This document shows, piece by piece, positions 10,771-22,865 of a DNA stretch of 64,000 nt; positions within the stretch are counted from its first letter, which is position 1, and every line of letters begins with the position of its first letter. Under the pieces are notes generated by a model. That model was not told the origin of the DNA. It did not search any database and saw only the letters and a list, made by a program, of their open reading frames with translations. A program made the position numbers and the translations under genes. Source of the stretch: Undaria pinnatifida (lineage: Eukaryota; Sar; Phaeophyceae; Laminariales; Alariaceae); NCBI GenBank assembly GCA_012845835.1, contig JABAKD010000006.1, positions 744,001 through 808,000 of the forward strand. The letters are read 5' to 3'.

Positions 10771-11029
10771 GGGGGGGGGAGAGGATTAGAGCCATCGTCA
10801 ACAATTGGGGGCGAACGAAAGGAGGGGGGGGGGTATTCATATTGAAGGGGGGGGGGGTACTGATATGATGTACCAGGAATGGTCCTAGTGGTAAGAACTG
10901 GGGGGGCAAGGGGACAATCTGAACTGCACTGGACAGCCCGCCTCGGCAGAGCCTCCCTATACAACATACCAACACTATGCAACATGCCAAGAAATTGACT
11001 GAGGGGGTACAGCAGCGTTCCCTATGTAG

Positions 11030-11200
11030 TGCTGGTATGTGCACTATAGAGGGAAATATCGGTACTATAGCGGAAACCGGCACTACTCCGCATACTGCCA
11101 CTACTGGCTGCTCCCATATGTGCCAAGCGATTTCACAGGCACTATAGCGGGCAACCGGCACTACTCAACCGGCACTATACAGGGAGCACTGCCGAATCTA
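11030..11200. repeat. CACTATAGCGG-containing repeats
   Basis: GCACTATAGAGGGAAATA, GTACTATAGCGGAAACCGGC, GCACTATAGCGGGCAACCGG and GGCACTATACAGGG form a cluster. Similar CACTATAG motifs occur at 33.2-33.3 kb. They resemble ends of small DNA transposons, but no complete element was delimited. Confidence 0.4.
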
Positions 11201-11258
11201 CAATCCGACAAAAACACACACAAAAGTACGGCCGAGTAGTTTCGTGGGTCGTAGTCAC

Positions 11259-11498
11259 CTGTCCCGGGTGAAGCAGCGGCACCGACGCGCCCACCCTGGT
11301 AGGTCTTCCCGGCCGTCCAAGTCGGCCCGCCCCTGCCCCCCGCTCCCCCGCCTCCGCAGCCCCCACCTCCGCCCCCCCTACCCCTGAAGCATCCCTGGCT
11401 AAGCGCAAGTCTTTAGCCATGGTTGAAGCTAGCTGCACGGCTCTGCGACCGCTAGCGTAAGCATATAGAGCGGATGCTACTAGTGCCAAAGCCACTAC
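11259..11498 (-). CDS. Second hydrophobic-helix exon
   Basis: 240 bases, 80 codons, phase 0/0. The acceptor is TTCTAAACAG|GTA and the donor is GGGACAG|GTGACT. It starts VVALALVASALYAYASGRRA (a candidate transmembrane helix), then VQLASTMAKDLRLARDASG, and continues into an Ala/Gly/Pro-rich region ending VPLLHPGQ. Confidence 0.72.
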
Positions 11499-11509
11499 CT
11501 GTTTAGAAG

Positions 11510-11925
11510 CAAGTTCAGGGTCAGGGTTGGGGTTAGCGCTGGGGCACAGGTTAGCACTGGGGCATAGATTAGCGCTGGGGTATAGGTTAGAGCTGGGGCA
11601 TAGGTTAGGTCAGGATCCGTGCTATGATAAGAGGTAGGGAGCACTTTGCGGCCAGAAAGAAATGTGAATGACGGGGGACTGACTCCTTAACCCATCTTAA
11701 CTCGAATCGTGGGAATGCATTTTTTTTTCGGGGGGGGCAAAAATGAGTGTTTTGGATACCTAGGCCATTGGATGGTTTGTTCGCCACAAAATCGCTTGAA
11801 TTTTCTTGCTCAAAAACAGCTTTTGGGGGTCTCCTCAAGCCAACAACCTTGGTGGGGGACAATGGTGCTTAGGTTAGGGTTAGGGTTAGGGCTGGGGTTA
11901 GGGATTGGGTGTTGGCGTTTAGAGT
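11510..11925. repeat. TTAGGG-like and TTAGCGCTGGGG-like tracts in an intron
   Basis: GGTTAGGGTTAGGGTTAGGG at about 11873-11900, and degenerate GGTTAGCRCTGGGGCAYA units at 11515-11605. Between the exons at 12128 and 11498, so internal, not a chromosome end. Confidence 0.7.
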
Positions 11926-11949
11926 GGACTTTGCTTCGTCAAGGGTCAG

Positions 11950-12045
11950 CTGAACAACGCTTACAACAACAACGTTTACAGCGCTTACAACAACAACGCT
12001 TACAACGCTTACAACAACAACGTTTACAACGCTTACAACAACAGG
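11950..12045. repeat. CAACAACGCTTA minisatellite
   Basis: TTACAACAACAACG then TTTACAGCGC/CTTACAACGC, about six units. Directly downstream (minus strand) of the donor at 12128. Confidence 0.7.
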
Positions 12046-12127
12046 AACGACAACCACACAGCAACACCCACAAAAAAGCAAAACACACAAAACCACCACC
12101 ACAAAGCCACAAAACAACAACACCCAC

Positions 12128-12470
12128 CTGAGTCAACCACTGACCCCACAGCGCAGCGCTCCTAGGCAAGCCCCCCTGCCGTCCCCCCTCCCCCGCCCCC
12201 GCCATCACCGCCTCTTGAAAAAAACTCAAAGCCGCAACCGCAGCAGCATTCGTACCCGCAGCTGCAGCCGCGACACCCTCAGCATCAGTACCAGTACCAG
12301 CAGCAGCAGTAGCAGCAGCCGCAGCTGCACCGGAAGCTGATTCGGTTACCACATTAACGAGCGCGTCGAGCCTTAACCCTTGCAGCCAAACGCTGATAGC
12401 GCCTAGGAACGCGGTGGCGGCGACGGCGGTAAGGGCCCGGTCCATGGCCGTCTCCACGACCATTAACAAC
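12128..12470 (-). CDS. Hydrophobic-helix exon
   Basis: 343 bases. The acceptor is TCTCGCGCAG|GTT (phase 2 join) and the donor is GACTCAG|GTGGGT (phase 0). It starts LLMVVETAMDRALTAVAATA and FLGAISVWLQGLRLDALVNV, a likely membrane or membrane-surface helix pair. An Ala/Gly-rich loop follows, then LSFFQEAVMAG and PRSAALWGQWLTQ. Splice phase matches the neighbours on both sides. Confidence 0.72.
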
Positions 12471-13244
12471 CTGCGCGAGACACAACGAACGGGCCGAGGA
12501 GGAAGGGGGCTGCGGGATGAGTTGCGGTGTGAGTGTACAAGGCGCTTCGCTCCGCGGGCGGCATCCGCCCTCAACGCTAGCTCAAGTAGAACATAACGTA
12601 ACTTACGGCTTGCAAGTGCCAAGAGCTCCACGCTCCACGAAAATAACCCGGGCGTCGCATTCACAAATGAATCACATCATCCGTACGAAAGAGAAAGGAC
12701 GCGGAGAGAAGAGTATTAATAGCAGAGTTGTATCTTAATGAGTTCGAAATTGAGGCAAGTCCTTCGCGCATCACCAGCTTTTCATGAATAGCTGCTGCTT
12801 GTGGTTGTACCAGTATCAGCCTTTTGGCCGGGCAGATCTCGATGTGTTCGTTCGCTTGAAAAACACAGCGAGCTGTAGAAGATGCTCGACGATATGATGG
12901 GTCTCGGCAACTCTGTCTGTTTTTGCTTGATTTGCCGCGCAATGATTGGCACGCACTACGTGAGTTGCTCCGATGTGCTGCGCTGATTGCGCTGCGCTGT
13001 GCTGTACCTGCAATAGACGGTCGACGACGAACATGCTACCTCAGGAGCTGGGTGTACTTGTTGTGTGTTTCGTGATTCGAGCAGAAGCAGGTATATAGTT
13101 GCGTAAAACTCGAGCAGAAACAGGTGGATGCGTAAATAAACGTGTAACGCTGTACGCACTAGCCTGAAACTACCTTGTGGGACAAAAAAACAACGGGGAA
13201 ATCAGCGCCTCCCATTAAGAAAAACTCACCCACATAGTATACTA

Positions 13245-13340
13245 CACGTACCAACAACGCAGCTTGCAAAGATGACTAGTTACCCTGAATTCGTCGAACT
13301 CACAGCTGACGTCCTTGAAATATTTTTATAAAATCATCGA
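13245..13340 (+). repeat. Repeat D copy
   Basis: AACGCAGCTTGCAAAGATGA, CTGAATTCGTCGAACTCACA, GCTGACGTCCTTGAAATA. Confidence 0.6.
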
Positions 13341-13469
13341 GCAATAAATGTTCGACGACACAAGCACCATGATGCTCGATCTCGCCAACTCGGATTACTG
13401 GTAATTAAAACTACTCGCTTTGTCGCGCAGCAATTTCTTAGTACGTGTGCTTTGATGCTGAGAGGACTG

Positions 13470-13760
13470 AGTGTGCTGGGCTGTTTTGCCCTTGTGATAC
13501 ATGCTCGATGGCAACATATTGCAACCGCTGTAGCTCTTAAGACCTGCGGGTGGTTGTGTTTTCACTGTTATCTGAGCAGAAGAAACAGGTGCAAAAAAGT
13601 AAGCGTGCGCTGTGCGCTGTGCTGGGCTGTTTTGCCCTTGTGATACATGCTCGACGGCAACATGTTGCTACTGCTGTAGCTCTAAGACCTGCGGGTGGTT
13701 GTTTTTACTGTTAACTGAGCAAAAGAAACAGGCGCAAAAAAATAAACGTGTACTCTGTAT
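13470..13760 (+). repeat. Direct duplication of about 148 bases
   Basis: TGCTGGGCTGTTTTGCCCTT to AAGCGTG at 13477-13608 is repeated at 13620-13755 with a few substitutions. The rest of 12660-15160 has no supported gene. A CACAC-rich stretch lies at 14325-14365. Confidence 0.75.
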
Positions 13761-15414
13761 TCTAAGAACAACGTGCCATATGATACGATACGTGCAAAAC
13801 AAACGCGCACGTGTAGTCCGTCCGATTAAATTTTCCCACGATTGCCCAGAATCACTCTGGAATATATTGCGAGCGACTGACGTACCCCCTATTAACATAC
13901 CTTATATCGTAAGAAAGCTCTGTTTCAGGCGGATCGTTTGATCGGAGCAGATTTTTTTTTTTTTTTTTTGGTTGTCGAGAAAATCGCGATTCCGTCGAGA
14001 TTTTGCCAGATTTTGTTATGTTTTATTTCAGTACGGCGTGTGTGATGTCAAAAAAAAAATTGAAGACCGGTTTTGAGCGTATCACGCCGAGGGCTACGCG
14101 GCGACCCAACTCAATTTTTTATTCGCCGAGATGCAACGGAGAATGGGCAAAAAACCTCAGTCCAGGTGGTCCCAGAGTTATGCTTTTAGGGGCGAAACCC
14201 ACCGATAGATTTCGAAAACTCAACGGATTCGGGCGAATTGGACCTGCACCCAGGACCGTTTTTTTTTTTTCGCGAAAAAAAAATTTTTGGAAGAGATATG
14301 GCTCATCAAAGTTTGGTGCCGTCACACACGCCACACAACACACCACACACCACACACCACACCCTATAGCAGTGACATAGACCCCACAGAGGGCCCATCC
14401 AAGCCCATACATGGTTGGGCGTGCCCCCGGTCAACGAAACAAGAAGCGTTTCGCAGCGGCAAAGCTCGCACCACCTGACTTGAGCGGCAGCACCAGCCGG
14501 CGCGATGTTGTATCTGTGTAACCATATACTCCGGAGTATTCTATTAGGTATCTATCTATATAAATACTAATATTTTTACAACTTATATTAGATATCTCTA
14601 TATACCAAGCGAAAAAACGTTGTTTCACTCGGCGCTGCCGAGCTGAGGGTGCAGGGTTCGGCCTGCGGGGCAATTATTCGGGGCAGTATGTGCCGATTCG
14701 GGACAATATGTGACGTTTCGGGGGTAATTTCGGGTAATTTTCGCCCAAAAACGGCCATTTTCACCAAAAAAAAAAAAAATGACCCCGGATATCGATGCTT
14801 CTCGACCTTGCGGTTCTTCTCAACTTTTTTTCGCGTGGCAACTCTTTCTTCTTCCCACAAAAAAGCGAGAAAAAGTGGGGGTCACGATGACATCATGACA
14901 TCATGTGGGAAAATTTAACCGGACGGACTCTATATTCAGACAATGTTGGTTGTACTTGATGTTCGTCGTCACGTTTCATGTTCAAATTTAGTGTTGGAGC
15001 GGCTAATGTGCTCAGTGTTGACTCTTTTCTGCTTCTGAATCGAGTTTGAAATATGTATCCTCTTTGGGTTTTTTTTCCACATTTTCAAAAAAATATGTCT
15101 TGATTCTATTATAGAAAAATATCTTCAAATTAGTGCGCGGTATTTATCTTGAAGTTAGTGTGGGCTTCATGCCGTGAAGTGAGTGCTGGAGATTTCTTCT
15201 TCAAGGTAATGTAGGGGCGGTCCCGCAGAACGCGAAGAAAGCGAAGAAAGCAAGGAACACGAAGCAAGCCGCCAGGAACGTTCCCCGAGAAGAGGGTTTA
15301 GGCAGGCGTGTTCCGGGTGGGAGCGCTGAGTGAGGGTGAAGCAGAGCGCATTAACCAAGTGATTCAAAAACGAAATACTTGCCGTGACAACTGTATTTTT
15401 ATTCATGTGTGGCT

Positions 15415-15480
15415 TCCCTCCCTCCCCCCCCCCCCCCCCCCCCCCCCACCCCCCCCCCCCCCCCCCCCCCCCCCCTACCG
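15415..15480. repeat. Long C run
   Basis: About 50 C interrupted by a single A. Pro-rich frames are artefacts. From 15160 to 16150 no gene is seen. Confidence 0.85.
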
Positions 15481-16149
15481 CCACCTCGCCGCCCTCTCTC
15501 TCGGCCTCCTTCTCTACCCCCACCCCGCCCCCATCTTCCTCCCTCCCTCTTCTACGCTGTCCTTCCCTCCCTCCCTCTCTATACAACTCCTTCTCTCACC
15601 CAGCGGCGTACGCTTGTGCTTGTCTCTCAGCGTGCAGTTGGGAACGCTCCATCTCCGCGCAGGAGAGCTTCAGGCCCATCAACTCCCTGAGGCAATAGGA
15701 GCGCCAAAACGAAACAGCGCACAGCGGGATTCGGCGGTTTAAGAGCGCCAATAACCAACACAAGACGGCTCTGAGAAAGTGGTCAAATCCGCATATCGCG
15801 CCTTGTGACGCCTATACCAACGTCTATACGATACCAAGCTGCGCTGGCATTGGCACGGGAATCGAGGGATACGTCAGCTAGCGCTGGATTGCGAATACGA
15901 GTAAGTTAAATTGACACACGACATATATGAAAATGCGTGGAAGTGTGGTGAGCTCAAGCTTTAGTTTTTCTCGATCCGCCGGAGCATACAAAGAAAGAAG
16001 CAAAACATAAGAAACATACCCAAGCTGAGATGAGAGCGGCAAGGAGACAAGCGGTAACACCGGCTTTGTTCCGAGCGGCTACTTAGTCCGGCAACCTGCC
16101 GTTAATCGATAGAGCGACATACAAATAAAATACATCGCAACTTCCCAGG

Positions 16150-16300
16150 TCTCTTCACGGGTCATCATCCGACCCGCGGGCCGTGTCGGGAGGATTATAC
16201 GGGTCGAGTCGGGTCGGGTCGGGTCAGGATTTTTTCAACTATAACGGGTCAGGTCAGGTAATGTCAGGTCGGGACACCCTCACCCGCCCCTGAAATGAAT
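16150..16300. mobile_element. hAT-like remnant
   Basis: CCAGGTCTCTTCACGGGTC (terminal repeat) is followed by GACCCGCGGG and GGGTCGGGTCGGGTC. The far end is lost. Confidence 0.5.
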
Positions 16301-16329
16301 GCGCTGGAAAAACTTCCCTGCTAATTCTC

Positions 16330-16850
16330 CAAGGACATAAAAGCGACATACCGATACATCACTACAGCTACACTTTCGAATAATACATCAAACAACACAA
16401 CAAAAATCGGTACAGCAATGAAGCGACGTAGAGATAGAGCATAGGGGTACATCAAATGTATTGGCCTCATTAACTCCCAGAGATCATAGCAGCGAAAACA
16501 GTGATACGGCATCAACACACAACAAAGCGACACAAAATCATACATGCAGCGAATTGAGATTACAGCAGCGATACAGCGATGCACCAAAACTTACAACATA
16601 AGTGATTAATCAACATACACGGCATATACACCGATACAGCGGGGCCACGAAAACCTCAGCCCCTGCAACTCCCTGCGAAATAACAGGATGTAGTTACACA
16701 GCGAATGGCCAGGCATAGGGCTGAGGTTACGCTCATACAAAATATGAAGCGATACATCAACACAAACAGCGAAAATATCGATACACACACTAGTGTTCAC
16801 GTGTGCACGACTCAATTCAGATTCGATAACCCCCCCCACCACATGCCTTG
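16330..16850. other. Non-coding stretch with GATACA/GCGATACA motifs
   Basis: Irregularly spaced CGATACA, GCGACATA and TACAGCGA motifs suggest an old degenerate repeat. No exon recognised. Confidence 0.4.
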
Positions 16851-16938
16851 CTATATTATCTCGTCACTCATTCAACCGACCCAAACTCTCCCTCCCCTTC
16901 CACCCCCTCCGAACGCCTTCCAACTTCATATTTCATAC

Positions 16939-17514
16939 CTGGTCATCCTTTTGACGGATATCTTTTTGTCCTCCGCCCTGTCCACCACTCTCCCGTCAGA
17001 AGATTCCACGAAGTTTCCAGATACTGCCCCCCCCCCGCTGCGGCCGCGGTTCGAACTCGCGACAAACAACCCATCACCACCCCCACTACCATTGCCACCC
17101 CCACCACCACCGCTAACCCTAGTGACAGGATAGGAAGCCGACCCGCTCCCTCGCACACTCCTGGTATCACCACCGCCTTCACCACCAAGAGAGCCCATCG
17201 AGCCAACACTCCCATCATCATCGACATCATCATCATCATCCTCTTCATCCCCCGTCTCCATCCCGCCGGCGAATCGCGAATCCGGCTCGCTCATCAAATC
17301 TCCGATGCTGGCGAAACTGCTGTTAATAGCACCGTCCATGCCCTCACCACCGCCGCCACGGCTACGCCCCCGGTGACCGGCGCCACCACCGCCTCCAGCA
17401 GCTCTTGCAACGCCCACCCCACCAGGAGGTGGATCTTTGTCGCCAAGCCCAACCCCATTTTGACCAGAAATTGCTTCTGAGCTAGATGCCGCCGCGAGTA
17501 CAGAATCCGCAAAC
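16939..17514 (-). CDS. Gly/Ser/Asp-rich exon of a membrane-associated protein
   Basis: 576 bases. The acceptor is TATCTCTCAAG|GTT and the donor is ATGACCAG|GTATGA (phase 2). The content is ADSVLAAASSSEAISGQNG, several poly-Gly loops, AINSSFASIGDLMSEPDSRF, an acidic run (GDEEDDDDDVDDDG) and GRVVDRAEDKKISVKRMT. It joins in phase to the exon at 12470. Disordered and acidic, so probably a linker. A repeat-B element and a G-run sit directly upstream. Confidence 0.68.
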
Positions 17515-17544
17515 CTTGAGAGATAGGAAAGGCGTTGAGGAGGG

Positions 17545-17945
17545 GGGGGAGGCGGGGGGGGGGGCGGGGGGGGAGTACTCGATATTTATACATGGCCGCA
17601 GTCGTATGACCATAGAACCTAGCATCCCAAATATGCCGGGACGGAGCTCGTCGACTTTTCACCAATCAGCCAGACATTGCTTGCACTAAGCGCGAAGCGC
17701 CGTCAGGTATTCGGCGAGTCGCACGAAGGGCGAGCAGCATCCTACTTAGAATCGCTTGTAAGGAGGACTTGCATATGGATGATAGCTTCAATGAGTTCAT
17801 ATAATTTCCGGTATGGCCACTTCCAGAGACAGCAACGGGAGTGCTATGTGACTGCCTCGTCGGTGCCTTACCGTATTCACACTAGGTGATTCGAGCATTA
17901 CCCTTGGGCGGAGTTCAAGTTCTCCACCCCGCACAACTGATCCAA
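17545..17945 (-). mobile_element. Repeat B copy 2
   Basis: On the minus strand the copy starts near CACCCCGC...GAACTTGAAC and ends at TCGAGTACT plus a C run. It encodes a degenerate version of the shared peptide (LVKSRRAPSRHIWDARFYGH) with a stop upstream. It is inserted just upstream of the exon at 17514. Confidence 0.65.
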
Positions 17946-18094
17946 CTCGGCCGCCAGCCGACGGACCTCCCAAAAAAAATGGTACCTGGTACTAATAAAT
18001 AAAAAAAACGGTACCCTGGGTGTCTAGCTCGTGCAGTGAGCGGCATGTTTCAGTGTCGTTGCCAACCGACGCCAACCCAACCTACATACCGGTA

Positions 18095-18125
18095 AAACAA
18101 AGGATGGGGGGGGGGGGGGGGGCGT
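18095..18125. repeat. G run
   Basis: 18 G following AAGGATG. Region 17945-18850 otherwise has C-rich CCCT repeats at 18590-18640 and no gene. Confidence 0.7.
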
Positions 18126-18849
18126 TAGGGGTAAGGATAGGTATACGGTGTGGCAAACGTCTTCTACTATAGAAGTGCTCTAGTAGAACGTTTGGGCAAA
18201 ACATGATATTTTTGTGAAGGACGGGGCTCCTTAACTCCTAATGTTATACTATTAACAGAGGAAATGTCATTCTCTACTTTTGCAATATTTTAATTTTTTA
18301 TACCTAGGCCACGTGTTTGTTCAAAAGTACCTTCCGGGTGGTGAGGGTACAGAGCTCCTCAAGCGAGGCGCCTCAGACACAAAAAGGTGTACCTTTATCT
18401 GGCATGTGTCGGTAGGGCATGGGGGTGGGGGTGGGGGCTGACTACGGGGGGGGGGAGGGGGAAGCAATGCCTTCCACAGTCTACTAAAACAGAGAACGGC
18501 TTCGCAACGCTAGAATGGCAAGAACGATAAACATCTCGCGCGTCTTAACATCAACCTCTATCTACCGCGCCGCGCCAAACCACCCCCGCCGCCTCCCTCC
18601 CTCCCCCAATCCCTCCCTCCCTCCCTCCCTCCCTCCCCCCCTTTTTCTCCCACGCCATTCTCACTTGTAAAAGAGCCGGCTGTTCTGCAGTCCGTGGCCG
18701 TAGGTCGCGTGGTAGATTAAACCCGCGGCGATCATCTTATTGCCCCGCAGCAACGCCTCCTCGACGGAACAGGGACCACACTCCGACTGCAGCCAAGAAA
18801 CCGCGTCTTCCCCTGCAAGCGTAACATGTATTATAAAAAACAAAAAAAA

Positions 18850-19015
18850 GCACGTCATCTGTGAGATCGACCAAAAATGTTATTTTTCATCAAAAATCAG
18901 CTTTGCAAGGTGCGCGTGATACTTCGATCGCGCGTATTACGGGGTGTGTACCTTCGTCAAGGATACAGGTCTGTGACCCCCCTGCTAATAATGCCAGGGT
19001 CAACAGGACTATGAC
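18850..19015 (-). repeat. Repeat D copy, long form
   Basis: GTCATCTGTGAGATCGACC, GCTTTGCAAGGTGCGCGTGA, TCGATCGCGCGTATTACGGG, CTTCGTCAAGGATACAGGTC and CAGGGTCAACAGG occur in the same order as the 8.1-kb copy. Confidence 0.65.
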
Positions 19016-19254
19016 TCAGCCTTGTCCTGCGCACGGAAACTGTATAACCCGCAACGAGGGGAGACAAAACGAGACACATCTGTAGAATGCAGCAATATAT
19101 ACCAGGTATGGTACGATATTATATGACGGATGAGTTGATGCATGAGACAGGATACAAGAAAAAATACACTTATCACGAGGGCTGTCTGTCACTTCGCATG
19201 GGCTAAGGCTACGTACGATACGTAGGAGGGTCATTTTCGGTAGCTCGCTTGAGT

Positions 19255-19575
19255 CACCCCCCGGTTCCGCTGAGACCTTAACCCCTTTTAAGAGCCCCCA
19301 AATCCCTCCCTATACCAACTTCAAGTAATTTTGTAAAAAAAAGGGATCCCAGTAGTGAAAGCGTTAAGGTTTTGCCCCTTTCAAGGGTCCCAAATCCCTC
19401 CCTATACTAACTTCAACAAATTTTGTAAAAGAAAAAAGGATTCCCAGTAATGAAAGCGTTAAGGTTTTGCCCCTTTTAAGAGCCCCCAAATCCCTCCCTA
19501 TACTAACTTCAAGTGATTTTGTAAAAAAAGGAAGGCTTTCCAGTAGCAAAGGCGTCAAGGTTTCGTTGCTCATTA
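19255..19575 (-). repeat. Repeat F, three tandem units
   Basis: A 94-base unit, CCCCTTTTAAGAGCCCCCAA, ATCCCTCCCTATACTAACTT, CAAGTAATTTTGTAAAAAAA and CCAGTAGTGAAAGCGTTAAG, occurs three times head to tail. Confidence 0.75.
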
Positions 19576-19739
19576 AATCGTGAGGTATGCATCCCGCAGC
19601 GGGACGGTAAAAAACTACGCTGCGCCAAAACAAAATCCTAAGCTATTTTCGTTCGTGAGGTATTGTGTATTATTAAGGTGTACCATGGTATTAGAGTCAG
19701 TCGTCTTATTAATAGTGGCAGCGGTGAAAACCCTGATGT

Positions 19740-20140
19740 TAAAACGGTGTTACATCATAACATTCTCATACCATCATCATAACATCATCATAACATCATC
19801 ATCATATCATCATAGCATCATCATATCATCATCATAACCTCATCATAACATAATAACATCATAACATCATCGGAACATCATCATAACATCATCATAACAT
19901 CATCATAACATCATCATAACATCATCATAACGTCATCATAACATCATCATAACATCATCATAACATCATCATAACATCATCATAACATCATCATAACATC
20001 ATCGGAACATCATCATAACATCATCATAACATCATCATAAACATCATCATAACATCATCATAACATCATCATAACATCATCATAACCTTATCATAGCATC
20101 ATCATAACGTCATCATAACATCATCGTAACATCCCCCCTA
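19740..20140. repeat. 12-base minisatellite AACATCATCATA
   Basis: About 30 units of AACATCATCAT with rare CGGAACATC and CCTCATC variants. No coding signal. Confidence 0.9.
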
Positions 20141-20554
20141 CTGATACCTTAGCCTTGGTCGCTGACTTGCTATACTCGTACACAAAGTATATACCAGGTA
20201 CAGAGATAATTTGCCGACTAGTGACTAATATAGTTGGCTTTCGGCTAGGTAATACAGCAGTTATATAGTTATAAATGTATACGGTGGAGGGTTACAGCAT
20301 CGGCCACATGACCCAACGTGGGCTACTGGACGGGGTGATATTAAAAATAGTGACGCATGCTATATATTGCTGTTGCATTAATACGATAGATACGACAACT
20401 ACAGTAGCGCTGTTGTGAATGCAATTGAGTCAAACGGACACACGACATGTCTGAAAATACGTGGGAAGTGCGGTGAGCTTAAGCTTTATTTTTCCCCACC
20501 CGCCGGAGCCTAAAAATTGAACAAAAGACGAAAGACAAAAGATAGGAGGGCACC

Positions 20555-20815
20555 CATTTTTCCCTTAAGAGGGTGGCTGATTAACGCCTTTACAACTGCA
20601 AACCCTTGTTGGGAACCAATTTACTTGTTAGTATGGGAAGCGTGGCCGCTTAACGCCTTTACAACTAGAAACTCTTCTTGGGAACACACTTACTTGAAGC
20701 TAGTATAGGGAGGGTGGCCGCTTAACGCCTTTACAACTGGAAACCCTTTTTTCCACAATTTTACTTGAAGTTAGTATAGGGAGGGATTTGGAGGTTCTAA
20801 AGGGGTTCAGAAAGC
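20555..20815 (+). repeat. Repeat F, tandem partial units, opposite orientation
   Basis: TTAACGCCTTTACAACTGCA, GGAACCAATTTACTTG and TTAGTATAGGGAGGGTGGCC recur about three times with a period near 80-85 bases. Confidence 0.65.
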
Positions 20816-21799
20816 TCTGCGAACGGGGCCAGCCAACACAATGTTTAAACGCCAGATTGGCCATGCCCCGTCAATTTTGCGAATTTGGACTTGAAATTTT
20901 TACACGGCGTAGTTCATGCTCTAATCGACACGCTGGCCGCCTGCCCTCCTCCGTTTTTTTTCCTTAAGAAATACGACCAATCCAAAAACAAAAAAATACA
21001 AAATCGATCAAAGCCAGCAGAAACAAAAAAGCGAAGAGGGCAGCGGGCCAGTATCTTTGGACGTGCGGTTCGAATACGGGGTTAAGATTTTAGAGTACAA
21101 TGATCAAAATTGGTCGGGCATCGCGGAAATGCTATTACTATCGCTACTACTTGATTCAAGTATTGACTCGTCTTTTGGTCATATCTCTTGATGGGTGGCG
21201 CACTGGGCTACGAATAAAACTTTTATATCGACGGTCCTCTTGTCTTCAGCATTGTCTCCACAAGTGTTCACCTTGATCGGGAATACTGATATTTATACGA
21301 ATTCAGTGTGGAAAAGTTGGTACTTCAGAGTTTTCGCGGATATCTTAGCGAGATCGAGCCGGGAAAAAAGAAAGCTACGAAAAATTTCAAATCCGTTTTT
21401 TTTTTTTGCATGTGCATTGTTGCGTCAGGATTAGCGCTTCAAAAAAGAATTTTTCAAGTCCTAACTCGCTCAAGCGGTGGTGCTAGAGCTTTACCTGATT
21501 TTTGGCTATCCCAGCTCGTACACCTCAGCCAAAAAGCCATTGACTCACGCATCCGTATACAACTATAGCCTGCGCTGCCGGAGCAGTAACGGGGACCGCC
21601 GGTAGGGACAGCTCACACTATCGCTATCGCTATCGCGGGAGCCGAAGGACACGCCAGAAAACCAGCTGGATTGCGAATGCAGTTGAGATAAATCGTCACA
21701 CGACGTGTCTTACGCTTTATTATTCCCCATCCGCCGGCGGATAAAAAGAAGAAAAAAAATGGTTTTGAGCAAACTGGAAGCGCAATCCTATACATATTA

Positions 21800-21900
21800 C
21801 CAGACCCGTGGCCAAGGTACACAAACTGTTCGATCAGACCCGTGGCCAAGGTACACAAACTGTTCGACCAGACCCGTGGCCAAGGTATACAAACTGTTCA
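21800..21900 (+). repeat. 34-base tandem repeat, three units
   Basis: CAGACCCGTGGCCAAGGTAC then ACAAACTGTTCGAT at 21801, 21835 and 21869. Regions 20820-21800 and 21900-22260 hold only a repeat F fragment (21955-22030). Confidence 0.85.
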
Positions 21901-22259
21901 TGTTGCAAAACGAGAGTGATACTAACGGCATTCAGGCGATTTTGGGTGACAACCCCTTCAGCGCCCCAAAAACCCCTCCCTATACTAACTTCAAATAAAT
22001 TTGTCAAAAAAAGAGCCCCGTCATTCAGAAAATAAAAATGCTAAAAAAAAAAAAGTACTGCCAGGTCGATATCTTTATCAAACCATAGCACTATGGTCCC
22101 TTAGACGGGGCCACCTACTGTACCCCTCTTGACAGTTCTTAACAGTGTCGCATGTGTCCTGACCTAGGAAGCAAGATCTGAAAACGCGAAGCCTGTAGTG
22201 ACGATCCCGAACTTCGATCTCGGTACTCATTCGAGCCGCCAGCACCGGCAGCGAACCCT

Positions 22260-22770
22260 GGCCAAATGTGGTAGTAGTAGCGTTGACAGCAACAGCAGCA
22301 GCAGCAACGTCAGCAGCGATGTAGCAGCAGCAAGAACAACAGCGGCAGCAGCGACACGGCAGTAGCAGGAACAACAGCGGCAGCAGCAGCCACAACCTCG
22401 GCAGCAGCAACAGCGGCGGCAGCAGCAGCAACAACGGCGGCAGCAGCAGGAGTAGCAGCATCAACATCAGCAGTAGCAGCAGAAGCAGCAGCAACAGCAG
22501 CAGAAGAAGAAGCAGGACAGCAGCAGTAGAAACGGCAGCCGCAGCAGCAACAACAGCGATACCAGCAGCATCATGTCATAGTGGCACGAATCATCGACAA
22601 CAGCAATAATAGTAAAAGCAAAAGCAGCAGTGACATCAACAGCGACAGCAACAACAGCAGCAACAGCAAACAGACGAAACGCAACATCAGCAAACAACGA
22701 TAGCAGGGAAAACAGCAGCAGCCGGCAGCCACAATAACAACGACAACAGCAACAAAAGCAACAAGACTAC
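22260..22770. repeat. CAG/CAACAG tract
   Basis: AGCAGCAACAGCAGCAGC-type repeats with interruptions. The Leu- and Cys-rich minus frames are artefacts. Confidence 0.85.
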
Positions 22771-22865
22771 CCCTAGTACTCCTGCTACTTTGACGTCTAC
22801 AACATCTACACAAACTACCACAACTACAACTGCTAGCATACGTCAATACTATGTACCACTACTAG

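Noticed and set aside
11870-11915. Chromosome end
   Set aside because: Only about three TTAGGG units, flanked on both sides by exons in phase.
19740-20140. CRISPR-like array
   Set aside because: Unit of 12 bases without spacers; a minisatellite in a eukaryotic genome.
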